NCBI RefSeq assembly: GCF_030709675.1
Contig: NZ_JAUZQD010000003.1
Coordinates: 310,001-374,000 of the forward strand
From: Symbioplanes lichenis
Lineage (GTDB): Bacteria; Actinomycetota; Actinomycetes; Mycobacteriales; Micromonosporaceae
Length of the DNA stretch: 64,000 nucleotides
Direction of reading: 5' to 3'
Part shown: positions 46,679-56,592 of the stretch, piece by piece
How the letters are laid out: each line of letters begins with the position of its first letter
How positions within the stretch are numbered: position 1 is the stretch's first letter
Program-made: the position numbers and the translations under genes
Notes under the pieces: generated by a model
Told to the model about the DNA's origin: nothing
The model's database searches: none
The model's input: the letters and a program-made list of their open reading frames with translations, nothing else

Positions 46679-46994
46679 CGAGCAGCTCCCAGCGGTGACT
46701 CGGGTCCGGGGCGGTGCGTGGGATGGTGAGGTGGCTCCGCCAGGTAATCATGCTCGGAGATCCACGGCAACGGACGGGACGTGCCACGGGGACGAGCCGG
46801 AATGGCGGGCCCGATCGCCGGGTGTCCGATGTCGATCATGCCGAAGTGGGCTGCGAACGGATCGAGGCGCTGCTCAGCCCTCGTGCGGCGGGGTGCGGCG
46901 TGGTCAAGCTGGAGCCTGCCGTTCGGTGCCGCCGGCGGTGAGATGACAGCCGCCCGGTCCGCCCGGCGGCGAGACGAACGCCGGAGTGTGTGCG
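46679..46994. other. Intergenic region between divergent crp and RDD genes
   Basis: 316 bases. Ends with the RDD gene ribosome site (CGGAG at 46982). No gene, clear promoter hexamers or operator could be supported. Confidence 0.4.
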
Positions 46995-47537
46995 ATGAGC
47001 CAGTATCCCCAACCGTACGACTCGGATCCCGGCCGCTCGTCCGGGCCCGGGGAGCATCCAGCGGACGTGCGTGGCCCCGGTCTTCCCGTGCACCGGCCCG
47101 GGCCGTATCCGCCGGCGGGTGGACAGGTGATGCCGATGTATACGGGAGCTCCCGTGCCGTATCCCACGGGCGCGTCGTTGCCCTTCGTGCGGGCCGCCGC
47201 CGGTGACCGCATCGTGGCGGCGCTGCTGGACTTCCTGCTCGTCGTGCTGACGCTCGGGATCGGCTGGATGATCTGGTCGCTGGTCACCTGGCAGCAGGGA
47301 CAGTCGCCGGCGAAGTCGATGCTCGGGCTGACCGTGGTCGACGCGGCTACCGGGCGGCCGTACGGGATGGGGCAGATGTTTGTTCGTGAGTTCCTCGTGC
47401 GGGGGCTGCTCTTCGGGGCGGGCGCGGCGCTGACCTGCGAGTTGCTGACGGTCGCCGACGTCGTCACGCTGTTCCGCGAGGACGCCCGGACCTTGCACGA
47501 CCAGGTCGCCGGGTCCGCCGTGGCCGCTCGGCAGTGA
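46995..47537 (+). CDS. RDD-family membrane protein
   Basis: 180 residues from ATG 46995. A Pro/Gly/Tyr-rich cytoplasmic N-terminus (about 1-65) precedes the RDD domain: AAGDRIVAALLDFLLVVLTL (with R and D of the family motif), QQGQSPAKSMLGLTVVDA and FREDARTLHDQVAG. Two or three membrane helices. The function of the family is unknown. Confidence 0.88.
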   Translation: MSQYPQPYDSDPGRSSGPGEHPADVRGPGLPVHRPGPYPPAGGQVMPMYTGAPVPYPTGASLPFVRAAAGDRIVAALLDFLLVVLTLGIGWMIWSLVTWQQGQSPAKSMLGLTVVDAATGRPYGMGQMFVREFLVRGLLFGAGAALTCELLTVADVVTLFREDARTLHDQVAGSAVAARQ

Positions 47538-47552
47538 CGTGTCTTACTCTTG

Positions 47553-47582
47553 TTGAATGACTAGTTGACCTCTGCCTAACGT
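47553..47582 (+). promoter_or_regulatory. Promoter giving a leaderless transcript
   Basis: TTGAAT (47553-47558), 18-base spacer, TAACGT (47577-47582). The expected start point 6-7 bases later coincides with GTG 47589. Confidence 0.5.
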
Positions 47583-47588
47583 CGAGGG

Positions 47589-47957
47589 GTGACACGGCAT
47601 CTCATGGGCGCGCAAGAGATCGCGAAACGGCTCGGGCTGAGCCGGCAGCGCGTCCAGCAGCTGATTTCGCTGACTACCTTTCCTGCTCCCTTCGACGTGC
47701 TGGCCATGGGTCGCCTCTGGCGCCGGGAGGATGTCGAGGAGTGGATTCGCACGTGCCGTCCGGACCTCAAGGACGGCCCTCGGACCCGGCGCCGCGGCGT
47801 CCGGCAGCCCGGCAACGGCAAGATCACCAAGACCGGCACGACCGGCACGACCGCTGCGACCGGCACGACCGCTGCGACCGGCAAGATCACCGGGACCGGC
47901 AGGGGGCGCCGCAATCAACAGGATCGGCGGGACCGGCCGGACCGCTGGGAGTGGTGA
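47589..47957 (+). CDS. Small HTH protein with a repeat tail
   Basis: 122 residues. MGAQEIAKRLGLSRQRVQQL is a MerR/AlpA-like helix-turn-helix and GRLWRREDVEEWIR the wing. From about residue 75 the tail is a low-complexity segment with 18-bp repeats (T-G-T-T-A-A) ending in a charged R/D-rich stretch. GTG 47589 is preferred because promoter spacing predicts a leaderless message; ATG 47604 has no properly spaced ribosome site. Role unknown; such proteins can be excisionase-like or simple regulators. Confidence 0.7.
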   Translation: MTRHLMGAQEIAKRLGLSRQRVQQLISLTTFPAPFDVLAMGRLWRREDVEEWIRTCRPDLKDGPRTRRRGVRQPGNGKITKTGTTGTTAATGTTAATGKITGTGRGRRNQQDRRDRPDRWEW

Positions 47958-48015
47958 GCCGCTGGGGCCGCCACACGGGAGCGGGGGCGGCGGCGGTGGT
48001 CCGGTGTGCCCCGTG

Positions 48016-48780
48016 TCAGCTGAAGGCCTCGATAAGCAGGAGGACGCCGACCACGGCGCCGAAAGTGATGATCAGGCGGCGCAGTAGGGTGGCGGGCATG
48101 CGGCGGGCCAGGCGGGCGCCGAGGACGCCGCCGGCGATGGTGGCCGGGACGAGGACGGCGACCGCCGCCCAGTTGACCGGGCCGAAGATGCTGTAGATCA
48201 GCACCGTCGTGGATCCGACCACGGCGGACAGGACGTTCTTCAGCGCGCCGATGCGCTTGATGCTCTCGTCGAGGACCAGGGACAAGCCCGCGATCAGGAG
48301 TACGCCCAGCGCGGCATTGAAGTACCCGCCGTACAGCCCGCACAGGAACACCGTCAGGTGCAGCAGCAACGCGGCCTTGCGAGGCGTGTGGCGTTCGGGA
48401 TGTCCCGTGAGACCGCGCAGCTTGGTCTGGAAGGCCATCATCGCCGTCGCGCCCAGCACCAGGAACGGCACCACGTAGTCGAAGGCCTCGCGCGGCGTGA
48501 GCAGGAGCAGTGCGCTGCCGCCCAGGGTGCCGGCGACGACCGTCGGGATGATGCGCAGGATGCGGGGGCGCTGGCCGGCGAGTTCCGGGCGGCTGCTCAG
48601 GGCGCTGGCGAAATAGCCCGGCGCCACGGACAGGGCGTTCGTCACGTTGGCCGCGACGCCCGGCAGTCCGATTCCGACCAGGATCGGGAACGAGATCAGC
48701 GATCCGCCGCCCGCGATCGCGTTGATGCCGCCCGCCGCCAGGCCCGCCCCGAGCAGGGCCAGTGCTTCCCAGATGCTCAC
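48016..48780 (-). CDS. TauE/SafE-family transporter
   Basis: 254 residues, about eight membrane segments. GGINAIAGGGSLISFPIL and GLYGGYFNAALGVLLIAGLS are the two family repeats. TauE proteins move organic or inorganic sulfur anions or other small anions. Its ATG overlaps the YtcJ stop (ATGA), making it the last gene of the catabolic operon; it may export an end product. Confidence 0.9.
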   Translation of the reverse strand: MSIWEALALLGAGLAAGGINAIAGGGSLISFPILVGIGLPGVAANVTNALSVAPGYFASALSSRPELAGQRPRILRIIPTVVAGTLGGSALLLLTPREAFDYVVPFLVLGATAMMAFQTKLRGLTGHPERHTPRKAALLLHLTVFLCGLYGGYFNAALGVLLIAGLSLVLDESIKRIGALKNVLSAVVGSTTVLIYSIFGPVNWAAVAVLVPATIAGGVLGARLARRMPATLLRRLIITFGAVVGVLLLIEAFS

Positions 48781-50378
48781 TCCGAATACCTCACTACGCC
48801 GTCCACGATCGTCGCCAGCACGCGGCCCGTCCGCAGCTCGTCCGCCACGGGCGTCAGTGGATCCACGGTCAGGGCGACCAGGTCCGCGGGGTCGCCTACC
48901 CGGATCCGGCCGGTTGAACCGAACCCGGCCACCGCCGCCGCCCCGGCCGTGAACAGGTCGAACGCCTCCGCGGCGGTGATCGCCTGCTCCGGGCCCAGCG
49001 GAAGATCCACGTCGTGCACCCTACGAGTCCGGGCCTGCCACATGCCGTGCAGCACCGACATCGGCGGCCCGGGCGCGTCCGAACCGCCGCCGACGAGCAC
49101 CCCGGCATCCAGCCACGACCGCAGGGGATTCGCCGCGGCTGCCCGGGGATGCCCGAGCCGCCCGATGAGACCCGCCCCGAAGTCCCACTGCAACGCCGGA
49201 TGCGCCGACACCGCCACGCCCAGCTCCCGGGCCCGCGTCATCGCCGCCGCCGACGGCCCGAGATAGGCGTGGATCAGATGGCACGGCGCCGCCGGCCGGA
49301 CAGCAGCGATCACGTCCAGCACCAGGTCGATCGCCGCGTCGCCGACCGCGTGCACGCCGACGCCACGCGGAGCCGCTCGCACGGCCGCCACGAGCTCGTC
49401 CCGGGACACCGTCTGGTTGCCGTGGTATCCATCCGTGCCGGGCCACGGCGTCGAGAGCAACGCCGTACCCAGCGACCCGCCCCCGTCGAGAAAGATCTTC
49501 GTCGGGCCGAGCCGCAGCCGGGAGGTCTCGTGCACCGCGGGCGACGCGACCCCGTGCGGCATGGCCACGATCCGCGCCGTCAGCTCACCGGTCTTTCCCA
49601 GATCCGAGTACGCCCGGAGCCCGCCCGCATCGACCGCCGGATCCACCGCGGTGGTGATGCCGTGGCGCACCAGCTCGGACTGCGCGACCCGGATCCACTC
49701 CGCGCGGTCCGCATCCGTCGCATCGGGCATGACCGCGCGGACGAGAGCCACGGCCGGATGCTCCACGAGCAGTCCCGTCGCCACCCCGTCGCCGGAGCGC
49801 TCGATCCGGCCGCCGGGCGGGTCCGGGGTGTCCGCCCCGATGCCCGCCCGCCGCAGCGCGGTCTCGTTGACCAGGGCGTCGTGCCCCTTGATGTCGATGA
49901 CCACCCCGACGCCCGGGGCCGCGGACTCGAGCTCGGCGGCCGAAGGCAGGGGACCGTCGCCGTGGAAATCAGCCTCGATCCACTCCCGATCCGGATGTGC
50001 AGCGGCGAACCGGGCCACGGCGCCCACGACCCCGCCGGCCGAAGGCGAGGCGCCGGCAATCCCGCTGGCCGAAAGCGAGGCGCCGGCAGCACCGCCGGTC
50101 GCGGACATGGCGCCGGCGGCCCCGGCAGCAGAGGACAGGGCGAGCCGGGTGGCGGCGCGTCCGGCCCAGAGCACGTGCACGTGACTGTCCACGAAACCCG
50201 GGGCGACGAAGGGCGCGTCGAGCACGGGGGTCCCGGCGGGCAGCCGGCGGCGTACGGAAGCAAGGTCGCCGACCGCGACGATGCGGGAGCCGGCGACGGC
50301 GACCGCCTCCGCGACCGGCCGCTCCGGGTCCTGCGTGCGCACGTGACCGGTCACCAGCAGAAAAGGGCCGCTCACCAT
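48777..50378 (-). CDS. YtcJ-like amidohydrolase (amidohydrolase-3)
   Basis: 533 residues. FVAPGFVDSHVHVLW is the HxH metal motif, VIDIKGHDALVNETAL, GVGVHAVGDAAID, HLIHAYLG and VGGGSDAPGP supply the other metal ligands. Composite domain residues at both ends (RTQDPERPVAEAVAVAG; GDPADLVALTVDPL). A short 30-bp repeat insert (A-G-A-S-x-S-A-x-G-x) occupies about residues 82-121. Hydrolyses a C-N bond of an unknown substrate. Separated from the upstream GGT gene by a 202-base repeat region, so it may need its own promoter or read-through. Confidence 0.87.
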   Translation of the reverse strand: MVSGPFLLVTGHVRTQDPERPVAEAVAVAGSRIVAVGDLASVRRRLPAGTPVLDAPFVAPGFVDSHVHVLWAGRAATRLALSSAAGAAGAMSATGGAAGASLSASGIAGASPSAGGVVGAVARFAAAHPDREWIEADFHGDGPLPSAAELESAAPGVGVVIDIKGHDALVNETALRRAGIGADTPDPPGGRIERSGDGVATGLLVEHPAVALVRAVMPDATDADRAEWIRVAQSELVRHGITTAVDPAVDAGGLRAYSDLGKTGELTARIVAMPHGVASPAVHETSRLRLGPTKIFLDGGGSLGTALLSTPWPGTDGYHGNQTVSRDELVAAVRAAPRGVGVHAVGDAAIDLVLDVIAAVRPAAPCHLIHAYLGPSAAAMTRARELGVAVSAHPALQWDFGAGLIGRLGHPRAAAANPLRSWLDAGVLVGGGSDAPGPPMSVLHGMWQARTRRVHDVDLPLGPEQAITAAEAFDLFTAGAAAVAGFGSTGRIRVGDPADLVALTVDPLTPVADELRTGRVLATIVDGVVRYSE

Positions 50379-50393
50379 CGGGAAGAGCTTCCA

Positions 50394-50575
50394 GCGCCGC
50401 CGCAGGAAACCGATCGTCGGAGGAGGCTCCCCGCGGCGCCGCAGGAAACCGATCGTCGGGAGATGCTCTCAGCGTCGCCGGAGGACGCCGGCCGTCGAGG
50501 AGAGTTCTCAGCGTCGCAGGAAACCGATCGTCGGAGGAGGATCCCCGCGCCGCCGCGAGGGGCCAGGCCTCGGCG
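50394..50575. repeat. 39-bp repeat between GGT and ytcJ genes
   Basis: GCAGGAAACCGATCGTCGG occurs exactly at 50402, 50441 and 50516, with a degraded copy in the 75-bp gap. Fills most of the intergenic region. Confidence 0.88.
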
Positions 50576-50580
50576 GAGAG

Positions 50581-52044
50581 TCACAGGACCGCCGCGGTGC
50601 CGTCGGCGCGGGGGTCGCTGGCGGCGGTCAGCGTGCCGGCGGACAGGCGGGCGACCTGGACGTGGCCGGCGTCGTCATGGGGGCCGGCGGTCGTCACGAC
50701 GTCGAGACCGAGGGTGGCGGCGGTCGCGGCGAGCGCATCGGGGAGGCCGGGCTCGAGGACCAGGGTGTACTGGTCGTAGCCGACGTCGCGGCTGCCGATG
50801 ACCCAGCGGGGGCGGGTCACGGCGGTGGACGGGTCGGGGGCGGTGAGGGCGTCCGGGGCGACCTGGGCGAGGATCCAGGGCTGGGATCGGCCGCCCTGAC
50901 AGCCGAGCGCCAGCACGGTGTCGCCGGTCAGGGCGAGCGACGGGCACAGGGTGTGCGGCGGGCGGGCGCCGGGGGACAGGCGGCCCGGGTGCTGCGGGTC
51001 CAGGCTGAACATGGAGCCGCGGTTGTGCAGGACGATGCCGGTGTCCGGTTCGAGGAGGCCGGCGCCGAAGCTCTGGAACACGCTCTGGATCAGCGTCACC
51101 GCGGTCCCGTCCGCGTCGACGGCGGTGACGGCCACGGTGTCGCCGGTGGGACGCGGTCCGGCGGCGACGGGATCCCAGGTGCGGGCCGTGCGCAGCAGCA
51201 GGCCGTCCACGTCGACGGGGCCGGTGCGCGGGTCGCCGAGCAGCGCGTCGCGGGCGAGCTGGGCGCGCCGGGAGGTGGTGAGCAGGTCGGTGGCGCCGAG
51301 CACGGCGAGGAAGGTGGCGCCCTGGCTCGGCGGGGGAGCGGCGTACCACTGGGCACCGTGGGCGGTCGCGGTGAGCGGCTCGGTCGCCTCGGCGGTGTGC
51401 GCGGCGAGGTCGGCGACGGTGAGCGGGCTGCCCAGCGCGGCAAGGCCGGCGGCGAGACGGTGCCCGAGGTGGCCCTTGTAGAACGTGCGCCAGTTGCGGG
51501 CGATGGCCGTGAGCGATGCGGCCAGCGCGGGCTGCACGAAGGTGTCGCCCTCGCGGAGGCCGCCGAAGACGGCGGCCAGACCGGGGTCGGCCTCGACGAT
51601 GTCCGGGCGGGTGCGGATCGTCCGGCCCAGGCCGGCGCTCACCACGGCGCCGGACGAGGCCAGGGCGATGGCGGGGGCGAGCCGGTCGGCCCAGGACAGG
51701 CGGGCGCCCAGGCCGGCGAGGGCCGCCCAGCCGGCGACCACGCCGGGCACGGTCACGGTGAGCGGGCCGTTCATCGGCATGCGCTCGCCCGCGACGCGCA
51801 GGGCGGCGACGTCGATGCCCTGGGCGGCCGCTCCGACGGACAGGATCGCCGAGGGGGTGCCGCCGGCGGGGCGGACGACGGCGATGAGGTCGCCGCCGAT
51901 CGAGCACTGGTGCGGGTAGACGACGGTCAGGGCGGCCGCGGCGGCCAGGGCGGCGTCGAGCGCGTTGCCGCCCGCCGCCACCACGGCCCGCCCGGCCTCG
52001 ACCGCGGCCGGGTGCGGCGCGGCAAGGGCAACAGACACGGTCAC
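50581..52044 (-). CDS. Gamma-glutamyltransferase-family protein
   Basis: 487 residues, shorter than the usual 550-580. GTG 52044 overlaps the cyclase stop (GTGA). GGNALDAALAAAAALTVVYP and GGDLIAVV open the large subunit. GDTVAVTAVDADGTAVTLIQ contains the Thr expected at the self-cleavage/nucleophile position, and RGSMFSLDPQHPGRLSPGA with PPHTLCPSL mark the small subunit. No signal peptide, so a cytoplasmic Ntn-hydrolase that may remove a gamma-glutamyl or related acyl group, or cleave a cephalosporin-like amide. Confidence 0.88.
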   Translation of the reverse strand: MTVSVALAAPHPAAVEAGRAVVAAGGNALDAALAAAAALTVVYPHQCSIGGDLIAVVRPAGGTPSAILSVGAAAQGIDVAALRVAGERMPMNGPLTVTVPGVVAGWAALAGLGARLSWADRLAPAIALASSGAVVSAGLGRTIRTRPDIVEADPGLAAVFGGLREGDTFVQPALAASLTAIARNWRTFYKGHLGHRLAAGLAALGSPLTVADLAAHTAEATEPLTATAHGAQWYAAPPPSQGATFLAVLGATDLLTTSRRAQLARDALLGDPRTGPVDVDGLLLRTARTWDPVAAGPRPTGDTVAVTAVDADGTAVTLIQSVFQSFGAGLLEPDTGIVLHNRGSMFSLDPQHPGRLSPGARPPHTLCPSLALTGDTVLALGCQGGRSQPWILAQVAPDALTAPDPSTAVTRPRWVIGSRDVGYDQYTLVLEPGLPDALAATAATLGLDVVTTAGPHDDAGHVQVARLSAGTLTAASDPRADGTAAVL

Positions 52045-52679
52045 GCATCCCTCTTGATCAGGATGGCCCGCGTGAAGGAGCCATCGGCATCCACCAGCTT
52101 CGCAGGGAGGCAGACGAGTTCGTAGTCCCCGGCGGGCACCGCGTCGAGGTCGGCGTTCTCCAGGATCAGCACGCCGGCGCCGAGCAGGGCGTGGTGGGCG
52201 TCCCAGGTGTCGGTGAGCGTGTGGCTCTCGATCGTCAGATAGTCGATGCCGATCAGCTCGACGCCGGCCTCGATCAGCAGAGCAGCGGCCTCCGGCGACA
52301 GCCCCACCCACGACGGCGCCCGCTCGGTCTCCTTCAACGGGCCGGCCGAGTTCGAGGTCTTGAGGAGGATGCGCTTCCAGGTGCCCGGCAGCCCCGCCGC
52401 TTCCAGCTGCGCAGGGGTGATGTCGCCGGTCACGTGGGTCAGGTCGGCCACGACGGCCGGGCCGACCAGCGAGTGCAGCGACACCTTGTCGATCGGGGTC
52501 GCGCCGTTGACGAAGTGCGCGGGCGCGTCCACGTGAGTGCCGGTGTGCGCGCCGAGCCGCCAGCGGGTGACATTGGAGGCGTCGCCGTTGTCCACCGACT
52601 CGACGATCTCCACCTCGGGCTTGCGCCCCCAGTGCAGCATCCGCGGGTGGATCGGCAGCGTGATGTCGAAGATCTCCAT
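52041..52679 (-). CDS. Cyclase-family metal hydrolase (kynurenine-formamidase-like)
   Basis: 212 residues from ATG 52679. The metal motif HTGTHVDAPAHF is exact; FDITLPIHPRMLHW and GIDYLTIESHT are family landmarks. Members include bacterial kynurenine formamidase and isatin hydrolase, which open amides or rings. In this operon it may act on a ring-opened amide. It follows creatininase by 11 bases. Confidence 0.88.
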   Translation of the reverse strand: MEIFDITLPIHPRMLHWGRKPEVEIVESVDNGDASNVTRWRLGAHTGTHVDAPAHFVNGATPIDKVSLHSLVGPAVVADLTHVTGDITPAQLEAAGLPGTWKRILLKTSNSAGPLKETERAPSWVGLSPEAAALLIEAGVELIGIDYLTIESHTLTDTWDAHHALLGAGVLILENADLDAVPAGDYELVCLPAKLVDADGSFTRAILIKRDA

Positions 52680-52690
52680 GGAAACGCCTT

Positions 52691-53434
52691 TCAGGGGCGG
52701 TGCTTCGCGGACGGCCACGGCTCGCGGACGGCGGCGGCGACGGCCGCGGCGGTGGTGGATACGCACCGGTCGAACTCGGACTTGCCATGCTCGGCGCTGG
52801 CGGTCTGCACGTCGCGTCCCCACACACCGGTCTCGCTGACCTGGTCCATCCGGTAGTCCCAGAACGAGTCCACGTCCTGGTGCGACACGGCGCGGTCCAT
52901 CCGGACGAGGTCGGGGCGCAGGTGCAGCATCACCGAGGTCTCGAAGAAGTTGGCGTGCATCAGGCCCCGGCCGTAGGTGACGTGCCCGTCGACCTCCGGC
53001 CCCGGGTACATGGACACATAGCCGATGGATCGGATCCGGGAGTCGCGGTGGCGGACCCGGAGCTTCTCGGCCGTGACGTCGAGCGAGCCGCTGTTCCAGA
53101 TGTGCCCGCTGATGATGACGAACTGCCGGATCCCGCCGGCGTGCAACGAGTCGATGACGTCCTCGAAGACCGCGATCAAGGTCTCCGGGCGCAGCGCGAT
53201 CGTCCCGGGGAAGTCGCCGTGCGAGGCGGACACGCCGTACTGCAGCGTGGGCACCACCGGCACGCCGGTCCGCGCGGAGACCTCGTGCGCGACGGCGGTG
53301 ACGATCGTCGAGTCGACCGACAGCGGCAGGTGCGGGCCGTGCTGCTCGATCGCCCCGACGGGAATGATCACCGCGTCGCCGGCCTCCCCGGCATCGGCGA
53401 AGGTCTGATCCTCCCAGAAGAACGGTTTCACCAT
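52691..53434 (-). CDS. Creatininase-family amidohydrolase
   Basis: 247 residues. IPVGAIEQHGPHLPLSVDS (metal-binding Glu, His and Asp), SHGDFPGTIAL and FVIISGHIWNSG match the family; the last normally reads NGHGGN, so a ligand-loop residue pattern has changed. Family members open the creatinine ring, act in mycofactocin or riboflavin-related pathways, or hydrolyse other cyclic amides. Overlaps the deaminase stop by 7 bases. Confidence 0.88.
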   Translation of the reverse strand: MVKPFFWEDQTFADAGEAGDAVIIPVGAIEQHGPHLPLSVDSTIVTAVAHEVSARTGVPVVPTLQYGVSASHGDFPGTIALRPETLIAVFEDVIDSLHAGGIRQFVIISGHIWNSGSLDVTAEKLRVRHRDSRIRSIGYVSMYPGPEVDGHVTYGRGLMHANFFETSVMLHLRPDLVRMDRAVSHQDVDSFWDYRMDQVSETGVWGRDVQTASAEHGKSEFDRCVSTTAAAVAAAVREPWPSAKHRP

Positions 53435-53868
53435 GCTCGCCTCGTCTTCTCCGGCAACAGGTCCAGGGCGCGCAGGGGCGCCGGCCCGTCGTCGGTGGTC
53501 AGCCAGACGGTCGCGTCCGGGCTGTAATCACTGATGAGTTCCCGGCACACGCCGCACGGCGCGATGATCCGGAAGGTGCCGGCCGGCTTGATCTGCACCG
53601 ACACCACCACGTCCACGTGCAGCGGCGCGCCGGCGGGCAGGCCACCGCGGGCCGCTCCGAGCGCGATCCCCTCGGCGCAGATCGAGCTGCGGCGACAGGA
53701 GCCTTCGAGGTGCACACCCGTGAAGACACTGCCGTCGGCCGTACGCAATGCCGTGGCGACCTCGTGCCGCCCGTGCACGTACACCTTGGTCAGCAGTTGC
53801 TCCGCCAGCCGCAGCAGCGAGACGTCCTCGGATGGCATGGACGGCGGAGCGGATACGGGCTGGATCAT
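53428..53868 (-). CDS. Cytidine-deaminase-like zinc enzyme
   Basis: 146 residues from ATG 53868 (ATGA overlap with the upstream amidohydrolase). SSICAEGIALGAA supplies the first zinc Cys and catalytic Glu; APCGVCRELISDY supplies the PC-x-x-C zinc ligands. Fits the tetrameric cytidine/blasticidin-S deaminase family. Placed in a catabolic operon without other nucleoside genes, so a non-nucleoside amino-heterocycle is a plausible substrate. Confidence 0.85.
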   Translation of the reverse strand: MIQPVSAPPSMPSEDVSLLRLAEQLLTKVYVHGRHEVATALRTADGSVFTGVHLEGSCRRSSICAEGIALGAARGGLPAGAPLHVDVVVSVQIKPAGTFRIIAPCGVCRELISDYSPDATVWLTTDDGPAPLRALDLLPEKTRRAW

Positions 53869-54628
53869 TTCGCATCCAGTTTGAGGATCCGGGCCATGTT
53901 GCCGCCCTCGATCTTCGCCCGGTCGATCGCATCCGGCACCGCCTTGGCGATCTTCATGCGCTCGAGGTCGAAGTCGGAGCCGGGCCACTCGGTGCCGAGC
54001 AGGATCTGGTCGGGGCCGATCCGGGCGTACGCGCGCTTGACGTCCGCGATCAGCGTGGCCGAGGTCTCCAGGTAGACATGCGGGTTGCGCTCCGCCACGA
54101 TGATCGCCTCGGGCACGTTCCACACCGCGCCCATGTGCGCGATGATCGTCGGCACGCCGGGGTGGCCCTTGGCGATCTCCTCGATGGCCAGCGGCGCGCA
54201 GAAGGCGTCGTCGAGCGCGTTGATGAGCACCGGCAGCCCCACCTCGGCGCACTTTTCGAAGACCGGATCCAGCAGCCCGTGATCCGCCACGTGGTAACCG
54301 TGCAGGCTCGGGTGCAGTTTGAGGCCCGACAAGCCTGCCGCGGCGATCCGCTCGATCTCGTCGAGGGCGTCGTCGGCCTGCGGCATCACCATGCCGAAGC
54401 CGAAGAGCCGGTCGGGGTGCTTCTTGACCAGGTCGATGATGAAGTCGTTCTCGATGCGCTGGGCCAGTGAGCAGACCATCGCCATGTCCACCCCGGCGGC
54501 GTCCATGCGGGTGAGGATCCGCTGCGGGTCGAACGGGGTGTGAGGCGGCGGCGCCTGTCCCGGCCGGGCGCCGGTCAGATAGTCGGAGCGCCCGCGGACG
54601 TCCTGCGTGGTGTTGTAGGCATCAATGA

Positions 54629-54632
<4 letters not shown>
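53865..54632 (-). CDS. Amidohydrolase-2-family protein
   Basis: 255 residues from ATG 54632 (GGAG 8 bases upstream, ATGA overlap with dppF). TIM-barrel landmarks: LSGLKLHPSLHGYH, TIIAHMGAVWN and LLGTEWPGSDF. The N-terminal metal motif D-x-H-x-H is replaced by IIDAYNTTQD and the last Asp by Glu, so metal binding may be altered. Related proteins are decarboxylases or hydrolases of small aromatic or lactone acids. Confidence 0.83.
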
Positions 54633-55584
<952 letters not shown>

Positions 55585-55588
<4 letters not shown>

Positions 55589-56592
55589 GGGACAGCCACC
55601 AGGTTCCTGTCGGGGCCGAGCACGCACGCGTCCAGCTGGCCCGGTTGTCCGTACCGATGAAGGAGAGCCGGCGGCGCGGGCAGGCAGGCCTCGTGGGTGA
55701 ACGCGCAGCGCGGGGCGAAGGCGCAGCCGGGCGGGCGCGTCACGCCGGTCAGGGGGCTGCCCGCGATGGCCGGCAGGCGGTCCTGCGCCGGGCCGTCGAT
55801 GCGCGGCACCGAGGAGAGCAGGGCCTTCGTGTACGGATGCTGGGGCGCGAAGAGCACCTGGTCGCGCGAGCCCTGCTCGACGATCCGCCCCGCGTACATG
55901 ACGGCGACCCGGTCGGCGACCTCGGCCACGACGCCCAGGTCGTGCGTGATGAGCACGATCGTGGTGCCGTGGTCGGTCTGGAGCCGCTTGAGCAGCCGCA
56001 GCACCTGCGCCTGGATCGTCACGTCGAGCGCGGTCGTCGGCTCGTCGGCGATGAGCACGCCCGGCTCGTTGGCCAGCCCGATCGCGATCATCACGCGCTG
56101 CCGCATGCCGCCGGACAACTGATGGGGGTAGGCCTTCGCGCGCTGCTCCGGGTTCGCGATGCCTACCTCGCGCAGCAGCTCCACCGACCGCGCCCAGGCC
56201 GCCTTGCGCGACAGCTTCTGATGCGTGCGCAGCATCTCGGAGATCTGCGCGCCGACCTTCTGCGTGGGGTTGAGGGCGGCCAGCGCGTCCTGGAAGACCA
56301 CGGCGACGTCCTTGCCCCGGACACTCCGCAGCTTCTCCTCGCTCGCGGCGATCAGGTCGGTGCCGTGCAGCATCGCCGTCCCGGTGATGTGGGCGCGCGG
56401 GCCGCGATTGAGTCCCACGAGGCTCATGCTGAGTGCGGACTTGCCGGATCCGGATTCACCGACGATCGCGACCACCTCGCCCGCGCCCAGGTCGAGGTCG
56501 ATGCCGCCGACCGCGGGCAGCCGGCCGCCCGGCACGTCGAACTCGACCCGCAGCCCCCGGATGGAGAGCAGCGGCTCGGCGGCGGCAGTCAT
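55585..56592 (-). CDS. dppD: Peptide-type ABC transporter ATPase (DppD-like)
   Basis: 335 residues. [20 protein letters not shown] (Walker A), [15 protein letters not shown] (signature), [15 protein letters not shown] (Walker B), and [12 protein letters not shown] at the C-terminus. ATGA overlaps on both sides. Confidence 0.93.

Noticed and set aside
47565..47570. TTGACC as -35 of the HTH gene promoter
   Set aside because: Only 6 bases from the TAACGT -10; TTGAAT at 47553 has proper spacing.
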